A stretch of 64,000 bases of DNA from Vandiemenella viatica (taxonomy: Eukaryota > Arthropoda > Insecta > Orthoptera > Morabidae), in contig CM061918.1 in NCBI GenBank assembly GCA_031002005.1, positions 64,762,531 through 64,826,530 of the forward strand. The letters are read 5' to 3'. A program made the position numbers and the translations under genes. Shown piece after piece: positions 38,801 through 47,879 of the stretch; the stretch's first letter is position 1; every line of letters begins with the position of its first letter. The notes under the pieces are model-generated. The model made no database searches, had not been told where the DNA came from, and was given only the letters and a program-made list of their open reading frames with translations.

Positions 38801-41800
38801 CGAAGTTGAAGCAGACACGCGATCATCAGCTGAAATGGTTTATCAGCTAGTTCAAGCATTTTCCGGCCTTGAAACTGCGTTGAAGTGGCTGGAGCGCCGG
38901 CCGTAGTGTGAACACATGCTGCCCAAAAATGGATGAACACAGTCAAACAGCTCACTTTAACCGAAATGTTCAGCAAGCAGTGACTTTTATTTACAGAACA
39001 GTACATTCATACTGTACTAATGTAACACACTTGTAAGTTCGCTTAACATGTAAAAGTGTTGCCTTTTAATTTAATTTATTAAAACCTGTTTTTCTTAAAA
39101 AATAGTTTTTTCTCCCATTTTCAACATACATACAGTAATTAATTAAAATAGACACTTTTTCAGAAAAAATCCAATTATCCGAATTTTTGATTATCCGAAT
39201 GGGGTCCGGTCCCAAATAATTTGGATAATTGGAGTTCTACTGTACTCTAGATGGACTTGCAGCAAGAGGTAAAAAGACTCTAGAAAATGTTGATGGGATC
39301 TGGTCTTCCACAAAAGAGCCAACATCTTTTCTCTCAATCCATAAAGTTTGATTACTGTTGAGAGGTTTGTGAGTAGTGTCGTCATGAAGGTAATAGAGGA
39401 CTTCAAGGAGAAATCAATTGAAGACTGTGTTAAAGCCAACAGTGTTTCTACCATTTTGTGTATTGGAATGTTTATTGTTTAACCACGTATTATTATTCAG
39501 TCTTAACTAAATTCATCCAATCATCCCATTCACAATGAAACTAGAGAGAAAAAAAGCAGGTTTCTTTCTTTGATATTCTTATCCGGCAGAAGTCGGGTGT
39601 AACCCTAACACACAGTGTATACTGAAAACCCTCACACATGGACTGCCACTTACATGCCAACAGTTACCACCACACCACACAGGGGAACACCACGTTGTAC
39701 ACTTTGAGGCATAGAGTGAGAGAAATTTCAGACGTTGATAGCTTCCTGGTTGTACTTGGAACATCTTCACCTTACTTTCAAGAATAATGTATATCCTGAT
39801 CAATTGATGGAGTGGACACTCAGAGAAAATGTCCAGTAGACGAAGATCAACAGAAGGCTTTGACCTTCGTCCAGTACTTGGGTAACATCTTTGCAAAATT
39901 AGGCAGACTACTGGCCCAACACTAAATTAGGAACATATTCCGTCCGACTATTACAACCAGTGTGAATGACTGAGTAAGATGAAGGGGATGATAGCTGCGA
40001 ACACTGTAGCTCCGGCTGTCGCAGCACGCACATAGAAACTGAAGACGACAGCAGAAAACACTGTCGAAAGCTTGTCTTTCAACATCATCATCCAGTAGTG
40101 AACCTGTGAAGTTTATATTTCTGTTAGCTTATTACTTATGAAATCTATTTCCTAGACCAGACCATGTGACGTTGCTCTGTAGTTCTTACTTGTATTTCAA
40201 ACTAACTAGTAATACATGGATAATGGAGACAAAGAAACTCCATTAGGCACTGAAAATAAAATAGGATAAGGAAAAATGACCTGTCACTTACCTCAGATTG
40301 AAGGCTGGAGGGTGAGACGGACATGTAAAAACAGAAAACGCCTACAAAAGTCACAATATTTGGGTTTGAACTTTAGTCATGTTGAAGGTTACACTCATTG
40401 TGGGGGAAAGATGTGAATACATTGGATCCCGTCACATGAATGGGATTTGTTCAAATCTTTGCCCCAGCCATATGTATCACCTCCAACATGAGTAATGTTA
40501 CTAACTGAAACATTGTGAATTTTGTTGGAATTTTTTACATGTTCCTCTCTCTCTCTCTCCTGCCTTCATTATTTTTCCCTACTCTGTCTTAAATTAGTTT
40601 TTAATAATGTTAAAGGGTAAAACATATAATTTAAAGGGTTTAACATCACTTCAAACACAATAAACAGTTTGGAATTATTGAAATTGAGCCAAAATATAGT
40701 ATACATTGACATAGCACTTGATAGGAATTTTTAAATATCAAAAGAAACAGGCGATTACTGCACACATTTACGACTATTTTACTACATATTAAAAACATAG
40801 TAACAAGACAAACATAAATGAACATCAAATTAATAATTCTTCCTATTTACATGAAAGTAACTTAGTAAGGGTAGGGACTAAGAAGAAGAAAGGTAATTGT
40901 TATATTAAACCATGAAACTAAGTAAAAAGTAATTGTAACTTTTTTGCCAAATAGTAAATACATTTTTAAACTACTTCCAATACATGCTTTAGAATCCAAT
41001 TTTTTGAAAATTTGGGCTATTCATATAAATAGTTTTAGTCTTTTAATCAGATTTTAAGTCACTGCTTTATCCACCAGTGAGTTAGTGTGATAAAATATAC
41101 CTCAATTTTCAAACCCTGAGCTTTAAAGCTGTGATATCCTATCAAAACCCTTTCAGTAGTGATGATTGATTATAGTTAAAAATGTTCAGAACACATTTTA
41201 ATTTTGTAGACTGCAGGTGAGATAGTATGATGTGACTTTCAGTACTAATGCCCGGTTTACACTATGTAGCAGAGCTATATAGCAGAGCTACATATAGCAC
41301 AGCTATATAGCTCTGCTATAAATTCAAAAAACACTATGTAGCAGAGCTACATAGCAGAGCTATATATAGCACAGCTATATAGCTCTGCTATAAATTCAAA
41401 AAATTGACATTGGAGATTTGCTATATAGCTGGGCTATATAGCAAATTTAAGCCTTTTTTCACAGCTATATAGCAGAAAATGAGCTATCCAAAAGTTTCGG
41501 TAAACCTCAAAGGGAATCGGAGCTATATGTAGCTCTGCTACATATAGCTCTGCTTTAAGAGCTTTTTTGTTTGTAGCAGAGCTAGATGTAGCTGCCCCCT
41601 CGACCGTGACCGCGTGGTCTGGCGTCAGAGTGCTCCAAGTCCTCGTGTCAGTTGGATGTGTTTAGTCTTTTTGTGCTTGTGCGATTGTGCATCATCATGG
41701 AGAATCTGTTAAGTGAATTTGACTGGAATAAAGACAACATTATAAAACTTATAGAACTGTTTAGGGATTTCCCGGTGCTATGGGACCCTACATGTGCCGA

Positions 41801-44800
41801 TTATAAAAACCGGAACAAGAAACACGATGCGTGGAACGAAATCGCGGTAGTGATGAAAGTGGACAGGGCAGAAGTGGAAAAGAAGATGAGATGCCTGATT
41901 GGTCAATACCAACGCAACTGTAAAAAAGGCTAAAAGTGGCGCTGGAGCAGATGGGGAACCTAAATGGCCATATTTTCACATGTTCACTTTTTTGTAGGAT
42001 AAATGTAAGCCAAGGGGCTACTGTGAATCAGGACAGGGAGATGGAAATGAGGATAGCTTGGTAAGTGGATTTCAGTACCTATATATAATTATCTATTTTT
42101 AGTTACTCCAACAAATAGGCTACTATATACTCAACCCTAGTACTTTTCGTTTGGCTTATTTTAAATGTTTGGCTAATGATTTGAGGAATTTAAATGCATA
42201 CCCACGTGCATAATTTCGTTATCTTTCATATGAAACCTTAACTTTGGATCTACCTTAAGTATTAAAAAAGTTATGATGATCTGACAAAACCTTTGTAGGT
42301 CGCGCGGGGCGGCAGTGGTAGATTGCAGCTGTAAACTCTGTATTTCCAGTCATTCTATAAGTGGCTGTGGTGTAATGGATATCGCCTCCGCCTCCTAAGA
42401 CGAAGGTCGTAGGTTCGAAACCTCAGAGTGTAGTGTATTTTGTATTTTAATTTGATGAATTCTAAGAAAACTACTCTTTTCAAAATGCAGCCAAACAGTT
42501 TTCGCTTAGCTTTTACTAGATTAACTATGTCAAATTCAATTAAACATAACAATTATTTTTTAAATTTATTTCATTAATGACAGTCTGACATTAATGACAT
42601 TTATTTTTAGTTTTATTTTTTTAATAGAGGAATATATTAATAGTCGTAACGAGTTTAACATAAAATATTCTCATTAGCCACAATTAAACCTAGATAAGGT
42701 TTATTAAAGGCAGTTGGATGGTTGCCCAATAGGGAAGTCAATGATGTATCTTTTGCATGTCACATTTGTTATTCATGTTATTAATATTTTACCTCATCAC
42801 TTTTTGGGGAAAAAACACAGACTATAGTATGTAGGCTACTTAATTTATTGATTACAACTTAAAAATAATTTTTCTCCCCTTACCAATGCAAATGTTTTTG
42901 TAAAAGCTTGAAAGGAAAAGTAACACAGCACAGTTGGTAATAGGCTACTACAAACGCTTCAATTTATAAATTCAATCCAAAGTTAAACACAATCAAATTA
43001 ACACACAAACACATAAACACAATGTACATTAAATTATTTGAGGTTGAATATCTTCTAAATGTTCTACTACTCTACTACTCCGATTCAGCCCTTTACGCAT
43101 ATTCATTTTGCCAGGGTACAGATCCTTCGTTGCTGGTTAAGTAGCGTGCAAACTCCTCCCTTATTTCAGCAGCCAACACTGATGGCTTCTTTGGGACTCG
43201 TTTAAGGCGTAGCAAAGTTCCTGTAGGCAAGCCTTCAACTCTCCATTGTCCTGGTATAAGTTCATGCATTACAGTGTTTTCTACGTCAAAAGATCCAGGT
43301 GGTGTGTATGTGGCATTTGATGAATCACTTTTTCTCAAAAAGTTGTGGAGATGTGTTGCAGCTAGTACAATCTTTTCCGCCTTTTCGGGTTCAAGTAAAA
43401 TTGGTTTCCTTAACACCCGAAACACACATGAAAGGATGCCGAAGGCATTCTCTACAACTCTCCTGCCCCTTGAAAGACGATAGTTGAATAATCGTTTGTT
43501 TGATCCTTTGTCATGTGTGCCTGCAAAAGGTTTCATTATCCATGGTTTCAAAGGGAATGCGTCGTCTGCCAGCAAAACAAGAGGAACTGGGTATGTACCA
43601 CCAGGAAGGTAACGTGGTTTTGGTGCGTTGAGTGTAGACTTTTCCATACATTCCTTAAATGTTGTATGCTCAAACACTCCTCCATCAGACAATCTACCTT
43701 GGAACCCTACTGCTACGTATGTGAAACAATAGTCTGCATCGACTACTGCAAACAAAACAATACTGAAATATCCCTTATAGTTGTAGAACTCACTGCCACT
43801 ATGTATAGGAGCCTGCAGCATGACATGTTTACCATCCATACTGCCCAGGCAGTGTGGGAAATTCCATTTTCTCTCATACTCGTTACTTATTTTCAGCCAC
43901 TCCTCTTCAGATTTTGGTGTCTGAAAACAAAAATCGTTCTGTAAAAAATGAACACACTATATATATATATATATTGTTTGGAAACAAAGGCGCTGAGAGC
44001 GGATATCTTAGACATTGGGATAGGAGAAAAACCACCGCTTTTCAAAGATGAGGGCTCCAGCGGCGTCAAAACACGAAAAAACACACAAACATAATACAAA
44101 TTTTCGAGCTTAGCTCTTCATCAGGTTGTAGGATGAGGTAGCTGCCCCGCGGAAGCTAGCAGCCAACTGAGGAGACCACACGGGGTGCACATGGTCGGCT
44201 GGTCGGGGTGGAGATGGAGGGGGGAGAAACAACATGGCGGTAGGCGGGGGTGGGGGTGGAAGGACCTAAGCCCGAAAATGATAATTAGACTGCACAGTGG
44301 AAACGCGGTTGCGGTCATAAGGTCACAGGCATAAAACAAACCAAGGAAAACACGGGGGGGGGGGGGGGAATCTACTAAAAACGATCTATAAGTGCCCCCA
44401 TAAAAAATTATTCCACACGCAAAATTATTGAAAATACTGCACACGGAAAAAATATAATAATATAAAACACACGAGAGAAAAGTATTTTTTTAGCAATAGA
44501 TCTAAGTACAAAAAGAGAAAGCTCTGGTGAGCGATGGTTTTGTGGGAAATGATGGCAGGTAAGGGGCAAAGGTCGGAGGGGAGAGGAAAATTGGAGCTAT
44601 CTTAAATTTAGTCCAGGTGGTTGTCTGGTCCCCAGTTGGTACTGAAAGGCCAGTTCCCACCTCCTCAGTTCTGAGATGCTGCTTTTGTCTGGGAGTACTT
44701 TGATGGCGCGGACTGTGAAGCAGGTGATATATATATATATATATACACACATATTATCACATATATAATATACATAATATAATAAATATATAAATATATA

Positions 44801-45673
44801 TATTGATTATTATATAAATGAAAAAACCTGAGTACCCTTTCATTTTTTATTAATTTGACACGACAAGTGTTTTGGCAGATAACTCCATTTTCACAGTGTC
44901 CAAAAAAAAAATATATATATATATTTTTTTTTAATTTCAGATCCAAGAAGAGGAGGAAGCTAACATCGAAGCAAGCGTCAGCCCCCATCAGACCCAAGAA
45001 GCAGGTTCTTCTATAACACCAAAAGTACCAGCAGAAGAGCAACCCAATTGGAAACAACCGCAAAAACCAAAAACGGGCTTGAAAAGGAAAAAACCATCCC
45101 AAATGGTGGAAGAGGCATATCAGGCCATGAAAAAAATCTCATCTACCCTGGAACAACTTCCACAACAAGAAAAGGAAGATGAAATGGATGTCTACGGCAA
45201 GCACGTAGCTAATGAGATAAGGGCACTAGGGGACAAACTTTTGCAAGCGGAGGCAAAAAACAAGATAAACCAGGTGTTATTCGATTGTGAAATGAAAAAA
45301 TTACAATGGATGTACTCATCGGGACCCTCCAGTATAAGCTCTAGGTCTGTGTCAGGACAGTCTACACTGTCAACCAGTTTGTTGGAAGAGGACACATGCG
45401 ACGGGAATGAATTTGCCAATATCCTGACGAAATTGTAATACTGTATTTTGAAAAGGATATAAATGTAATCCATGTTATTAAAGTTATAATGAATGGTTTT
45501 GAATGTAAGATCTGTACTTTTCCCAAAATCAAATTATTAAATTATTAAATTTTGGAAAAAGTTTACAAGTAATTAATACATGTTGATGCTAATAAATAGA
45601 TTTGAATGTAAAAAATGTGTATTTTTTCCAAGACACTGAACTTTAGTATGACTCTCTTTTCAACCCACACACA

Positions 45674-45719
<46 letters not shown>

Positions 45720-47279
45720 GCTTTATTTATTAATATATCACAAGTAAAAGTAAATTTGTATTTATTAGGTCACTGAATAGACTCGCCTTAATGGAATCTT
45801 CTAACGCCTCAATGATTGCATCACAAACTATGGGGATGAACAAAGAGATGCTAGATTTAGATACCTTGAAGAGGTAACTCAAACTCTGATACGAGTCCCC
45901 AGATGAAAGAAATCTCAACGTTATAGCTAATTTCTCACGCGCAGGAATTGCATCCCTGAATGACGTATCTTGTTTGACAATTTTGGGTCCAATAGCAATC
46001 AGCAAGTGTTCAAAATCAGCACTGGTCATCCGGAGAAAGTTTTTAAAACTTCCATCGCAACGAATTTCATACTGCAAGTTGTCTACATCATCCTCGTTAA
46101 GGTCACGTAAAAGGTCAGTCCCGCTGTATCGTTTTCTAGCCTGAAGAGAGGGCTTGATCCAAAATCTTCTTTCTCTTTTCTGAGTTGAAAATATAACAGT
46201 TGCTGCGGCGAAAGCAGCGGCTGCTGCAAGAAGTACCTTCTTCTTCAGCATCTGGCTGGGAAGTGGGAAGTGGTTTTTTAGCTCTGCTACACGAAATTAA
46301 AATTTACTTTATAGCAGAGCTACATCTAGCACAGCTACATTTAGCAGAGCTACATGTAGCTGACGGAAGCATCACAATTGACTTGTAGCAGAGCTACATG
46401 CAGCTGGCTGAACTACATATAGCTCTCCAGCTACATAGTGTAAACATACCTTAAGTTTTAAACAGTGACAACAATGTAACAAGAACAACAGTGGAGTTGG
46501 CAGAAATGCTGTGAAGTGATATTAATATGGAAAGGGAAGATAAAATACACCAATCACTCTCCAAAATTTAAAGGAGAAAGGCTGCAGTTGCAAAAAACAG
46601 CCTACAAACAAGAGAAACATAATATTTCTCATGAAAGTAGATATCCACAGTGAACACAACCACATGATCAGAAGTTTTGCCTGATGCTAGAACAAACATA
46701 CAAAATTCTAAGATAAATTATTTTGGTTTCAATGCCCTCTAAATAGTTGATCCCAGTTATTTTTTAAGAAAATTCTTTGTTGTACAAATTTAACCAAATT
46801 ACGGTCTTAATTAAATGAAAAAAATTAACTGTTGTGATGATGATTAGTGCATGTTGGAGCAGTCTGCTGCTTTTTATAGTTGCTGACTTCCTATTAGACT
46901 ACTGCTGAGGGATTTATAGACAGTGTTTCCCAAGTCCGTATCTACTTTCTTACTGTGATCTGCAGCACTGGTGGTTCTTTAACTTATATTATCTCTTTCT
47001 GTCCTTGTTAATGTCTCATAAAATGCTTATTTACTATCATCTTTTCTCCAATTTTAGTGGGAGAAGGAAGCCAAGGAAGTGGAGAAGATGAATGCAGAGA
47101 AAGCGGCAGAAGCAAACGGTGAATCTAACATGCTGGCTATCCTGGAGCAGCGTTTCAAGGAACGAGAAGCTGCCGCAGATTATTTTTTTAATGAATTGGC
47201 AGCCAAGTATGGCAATAAGAGTTCTCCTAAGAGGAAATCTACTCGTCAACAACCCTCCAGGAAACAAGCCAAGAAGTGA
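26773..47279 (+). CDS. DNAJC9: DNAJC9, J-domain co-chaperone and histone chaperone
   Basis: A complete five-exon gene: 26773-26866, 26952-27104, 27218-27331, 31718-31929 and 47058-47279. All introns are GT-AG and all phases match, giving 264 residues (human DNAJC9 is 260). DNAJC9 recruits HSP70 through its J domain and binds histone H3-H4 during supply and replication. Residues 1-14 ([14 protein letters not shown]) match the family start. The J domain spans about 15-82, with the HPD motif at 44-46 and ETGSYDEE after it. The middle holds [18 protein letters not shown] and [18 protein letters not shown]. The charged C-terminal part includes [20 protein letters not shown] and ends in a Lys/Arg-rich tail, the histone-binding side in the family. 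Introns 3 (4.4 kb) and 4 (15.1 kb) are filled with transposons. A DRE and an E2F-type site lie upstream. Confidence 0.97.
26952..27104 (+). CDS. DNAJC9: DNAJC9 exon 2 (core of J domain)
   Basis: The acceptor is CTTTCAG. Encodes [17 protein letters not shown] and [20 protein letters not shown]. The donor is ACAG|GTGAAT, phase 1. Contains the HPD motif needed to stimulate HSP70 ATPase. Confidence 0.97.
27218..27331 (+). CDS. DNAJC9: DNAJC9 exon 3
   Basis: The acceptor is GATCAG. Encodes [20 protein letters not shown] and continues to YEKQYK. The donor is AAAG|GTAATG, phase 1. Confidence 0.96.
27759..27774 (-). promoter_or_regulatory. Histone-type 3' stem-loop, copy 2
   Basis: The minus strand reads GGTTCTTTTCAGAGCC: a 6-bp stem with one U-G pair and loop UUUC. 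It fits the GGYYCUUUUCAGRRCC consensus of replication-dependent histone mRNAs. It lies in the presumed 3' UTR of the Merlin transposase. Confidence 0.55.
27787..27802 (-). promoter_or_regulatory. Histone-type 3' stem-loop, copy 1
   Basis: The minus strand reads GGCTCTTTTCAGAGTC with 5' flank AAAAAC and 3' flank ACAAA, like canonical histone 3' ends. The 6-bp stem has one G-U pair; the loop is UUUC. Only 12 bp separate it from copy 2. No histone coding sequence is found upstream on this strand. Confidence 0.6.
28264..28456. mobile_element. 193-bp hAT-type MITE inside Merlin
   Basis: It starts CAGGGCCGGCGTTAGG and ends ATTCCTAG, with a perfect 8-bp TSD CTCCTATG on both sides (28256-28263, 28457-28464). 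It is G/C-rich. It carries, inverted, the ggGCGACCTTTTTTT...TAGCTCTAC module shared with the other MITEs of this window. Confidence 0.88.
29305..29610. repeat. Short degenerate tandem repeat
   Basis: gggatatattcgagaaagcg recurs with changes at about 29357, 29434, 29508 and 29569. It is accompanied by ccacatttc and tttttcCtccctcCctcaca pieces, with irregular spacing of about 60-80 bp. No coding sense. Confidence 0.65.
29780..30465 (+). mobile_element. RTE-like LINE C terminus, decayed
   Basis: In shifting frames: [13 protein letters not shown] (compare LYGCETW), [10 protein letters not shown], then LDIS*DTRA (compare IGHILRH), [17 protein letters not shown] and PPQTNQRID (compare the WR.ATNQS end). 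The order matches the C-terminal half of the element at 11310-11860. It is old and nonfunctional, in DNAJC9 intron 3. Confidence 0.65.
30546..30716. mobile_element. 171-bp hAT-type MITE
   Basis: It starts CAGTGGCATAGCTAGG and ends ACCTATCCCTA, flanked by perfect 8-bp GTGTGGTG copies (30538-30545, 30717-30724). It carries the shared module gcaacctttctttttagctc. Confidence 0.8.
30910..31040 (+). mobile_element. SINE core fragment
   Basis: It matches the body of the tRNA-derived SINE at 59594-59794: atcactctaggtaaatgcca, then gttccttcccgttcct. The tRNA head is missing or unrecognisable. Confidence 0.6.
31718..31929 (+). CDS. DNAJC9: DNAJC9 exon 4
   Basis: The acceptor is GCTACAG. Encodes [40 protein letters not shown] and KAERRRKK. 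The donor is AAG|GTTAGT, phase 0. Confidence 0.97.
32350..32640 (-). repeat. Further copy of the hnRNP-intron repeat family
   Basis: On the minus strand the core tgttcagtgtgagttacaat, ccaatttctgcttgacaata and ttgaaaataacatgtcttgc matches the units at 4560-6730. It lies in DNAJC9 intron 4. Confidence 0.65.
32991..33240 (-). pseudogene. Unidentified ORF fragment in DNAJC9 intron 4
   Basis: The minus strand is open for about 80 codons with protein-like composition: [40 protein letters not shown] and [15 protein letters not shown]. It has neither a clear start nor splice sites, and ends in a stop near 32991. It resembles a fragment of a dispersed, possibly transposon-borne protein, but I cannot name the family. 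A SINE fragment abuts it at 33245. Confidence 0.4.
33245..33360 (+). mobile_element. SINE core fragment
   Basis: aaatcactctaggtgaatgg, then ttctttcaaaaggccatggc, matches the body of the SINE at 59594. No tRNA head is seen. Confidence 0.65.
33361..34140. other. AT-rich intron stretch
   Basis: Nothing recognisable apart from T-rich tracts. A (TA)n microsatellite follows at 34144-34161. Confidence 0.5.
34180..35230. repeat. Degenerate ~270-bp tandem array
   Basis: The markers ccccttaatttttg and gttctttat.caaagctaca recur at about 34285/34557 and 34424/34692, a period near 270 bp. Units also carry gaaaaatactgt and ggaactttg.acac. About three to four units are visible, interrupted by the SINE at 34745-34950. 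Confidence 0.65.
34745..34950 (+). mobile_element. tRNA-derived SINE (same family as 59594)
   Basis: B-box-like ggttcgaatct in the head, then the body tccatggtttccccaattct, cgaatgccaggatgcttcct and ccgttccttgtccccagtcc. Ends in gtaaagtcataagtaaaaac. TSD not resolved. Confidence 0.75.
35231..37840. other. Intron stretch without recognised elements
   Basis: DNAJC9 intron 4. Only a short match to the ggtccaggctgcattt motif is seen (35290-35319, minus strand). Open frames here have no motifs. Confidence 0.5.
37845..38222. mobile_element. Small relative of the transposon at 53459-57258
   Basis: It shares with that element the left end tagggagcg, the block gttccgagccaggccatgta, the segment gaacacacaacagcat, and the right end caggaggccaaaatgga. 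It has long G tracts and no ORF. At about 380 bp it is a deletion derivative lacking the satellite interior. Confidence 0.7.
38330..38770 (-). pseudogene. Penelope-like retroelement reverse transcriptase fragment
   Basis: The minus strand decodes in broken frames to [20 protein letters not shown] and GAPTN, then [43 protein letters not shown] and [15 protein letters not shown]. This order is typical of Penelope-like RT (GLPKIHK...RPIVS, HHVKNS, MVSFDV.SLFT.VP, Q..G..MGSPLSPV). Stops and substitutions show decay. Confidence 0.75.
38761..39020 (+). pseudogene. Pogo/Tigger-like transposase C-terminal fragment
   Basis: The plus strand reads [20 protein letters not shown], then [20 protein letters not shown] and LERRP, then stop. 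An acidic stretch followed by A...AF..LE.AL.WLE is the usual Tigger/CENP-B-like transposase end. The pogo-type terminal repeat 140 bp downstream (39160-39241) supports this. Confidence 0.6.
39160..39241 (+). mobile_element. Pogo/Tigger-type 3' terminal region
   Basis: ccaattatccgaatttttga, then gaatggggtccggtc, ends ataattggagttctactgta. Inverted it begins tacagtagaactccaattat, the typical pogo/Tigger terminus flanked by TA. The 5' end of the element was not found. Confidence 0.7.
39242..41248. other. Intron stretch without recognised genes
   Basis: DNAJC9 intron 4; no repeat, RNA gene or exon could be supported. A (CT)n run is at about 40547-40560. Confidence 0.5.
41261..41600. repeat. Left subterminal repeat cluster of the Harbinger element
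   Basis: Units tagcagagctacat and tagcacagctatatagctct recur many times. The first 72 bp after the TIR (41261-41332) are duplicated head-to-tail at 41333-41404 with a few changes. The same unit clusters at the right end (46300-46440). They are plausible binding sites for the transposase or its MADF partner. Confidence 0.8.
42361..42433 (+). pseudogene. tRNA-Arg(CCT)-like sequence, degenerate
   Basis: A-box-like tggtgtaatggat, anticodon loop ctCCTaa and T-loop ggttcgaaa occur at tRNA spacing. The acceptor stem does not pair, and the anticodon and T stems have mismatches. It is more likely a tRNA-derived SINE head or tRNA pseudogene than a working tRNA. Confidence 0.45.
43093..46251 (-). CDS. 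PIF/Harbinger DDE transposase, two exons
   Basis: Exon 1 (46251 to about 45770) encodes [20 protein letters not shown], then [14 protein letters not shown] and [20 protein letters not shown], the N-terminal region typical of Harbinger transposases. Exon 2 (43920-43093, acceptor TTTTCAG) encodes [33 protein letters not shown] (first Asp), [16 protein letters not shown] (second Asp), [17 protein letters not shown] (catalytic Glu) and a C terminus ending WQNEYA. No stop interrupts either exon, so this DDE_Tnp_4 protein may be intact. The exon 1 donor could not be fixed. The MADF exon 2 lies in the intron on the other strand. Confidence 0.85.
43960..44930. other. Probable insertion within the Harbinger introns, with Penelope-like end motif
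   Basis: Bounded by (TA)n tracts at 43960-43974 and 44910-44925, with more (TA)n and AT-rich DNA at 44727-44820. The minus strand at 44124-44102 reads CTGATGA-agagctaagctc-GAAA, a hammerhead-like core with a GAGC/GCUC stem. Such cores are found in Penelope-like element ends. Stem III and a cleavage site are not convincing. A G tract lies at 44356-44368. Confidence 0.4.
45669..45716. repeat. (CA)n(CT)n microsatellite
   Basis: A short CA run followed by about 20 CT repeats, between the two Harbinger genes. Confidence 0.9.
46452..47057. other. End of DNAJC9 intron 4
   Basis: No repeat or exon is recognised between the Harbinger TSD and the exon 5 acceptor. Confidence 0.6.
47058..47279 (+). CDS. 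DNAJC9: DNAJC9 exon 5 (terminal)
   Basis: The acceptor is ATTTTAG. Encodes [40 protein letters not shown] and a basic end KQAKK, then TGA. It lies 15.1 kb from exon 4; frame and family similarity continue across the junction. Confidence 0.95.
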   Translation, partial: WEKEAKEVEKMNAEKAAEANGESNMLAILEQRFKEREAAADYFFNELAAKYGNKSSPKRKSTRQQPSRKQAKK

Positions 47280-47873
47280 TACATATCTTTTGCTTCCACA
47301 AACTAATCGTGAATCTCAGGATATGTACTATTAAATGTTGAATTTCGTGTGTAAATGTTATACAGATGTGTAAAGTGGAATTCACTGCTACCAGATTTAG
47401 CTTTATATTTTGTACATCCAATATTTTGTTCATTAACACACAAATGTATATATTCATAGCATTGGTAAGTTGTTTTCTCTTTTATTTTGTGACTGGTGTG
47501 ATTTGCGTTAACATTAAATGTTAACAGAGAAAATTAGTTGATTCCCATGTACAACATGTGATCGGGATTTGCCTTGCATTGCATTGCAACTGAATTGAGG
47601 GAGGAGTGAAAGTAAGTAAAAATTTTAAGTATTCTGTTTAAATATAATGTATTTCTCAAACATGAAGTGTGATATGTGCTGAAATGGCAGAACTTTTTGA
47701 GTAGAAAATTAACTGAGCAATTTTTTACTGGAAATAGTTTTTGTAAAAAAATGTATGTTGAAATTGTGTGGAGTTGATATACTTGATAGTGGATTCTGTG
47801 TATTATAAAACTGTATGTATTTTGTGCATTTCCAGGAAATTGTAAAATTTAATGTATAATATTAGTTTTCACA

Positions 47874-47879
47874 AATAAA
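47874..47879 (+). terminator. DNAJC9: Candidate DNAJC9 poly(A) signal
   Basis: AATAAA about 595 bp after the stop codon, followed by a T-rich stretch. The last strong hexamer before repeats resume; a plausible 3' UTR end near 47900. Confidence 0.55.

Larger units (their letters stand above)
41697..45438 (+). pseudogene. Harbinger MADF-domain protein, two exons, frameshifted
   Basis: Exon 1 starts [20 protein letters not shown] (41697) and continues FRDFPVLWD and [14 protein letters not shown] to [11 protein letters not shown], a MADF domain of about 85 residues. MADF proteins of Harbinger elements bind DNA and help the transposase enter the nucleus. After CKK an extra A in a six-A run shifts the frame; the correct frame continues [20 protein letters not shown] but meets a TAG, then ends at donor GTAAGT (42061). 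Exon 2 (acceptor TTTCAG at 44940; 44941-45438) encodes [20 protein letters not shown], a [20 protein letters not shown] segment and a C terminus ending ANILTKL. Phases match. The two lesions predict a dead or truncated product. Confidence 0.8.
41249..46451. mobile_element. PIF/Harbinger transposon, full length (5203 bp)
   Basis: The ends are 22-bp imperfect TIRs sharing GTTTACACTATGTAGC, flanked by the 3-bp TSD TAA (41246-41248, 46452-46454). Three-bp TSDs are a PIF/Harbinger hallmark. It encodes a DDE transposase on the minus strand and a MADF protein on the plus strand, whose exons interleave. Both subterminal regions (41261-41600, 46275-46440) are packed with agcagagctacat / tagctctgct palindromic units. 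It is inserted in DNAJC9 intron 4 and may itself contain later insertions at 42300-42440 and 43960-44930. Confidence 0.92.

Noticed and set aside
42361..42433. A functional tRNA-Arg gene
   Set aside because: Acceptor, anticodon and T stems do not pair properly.
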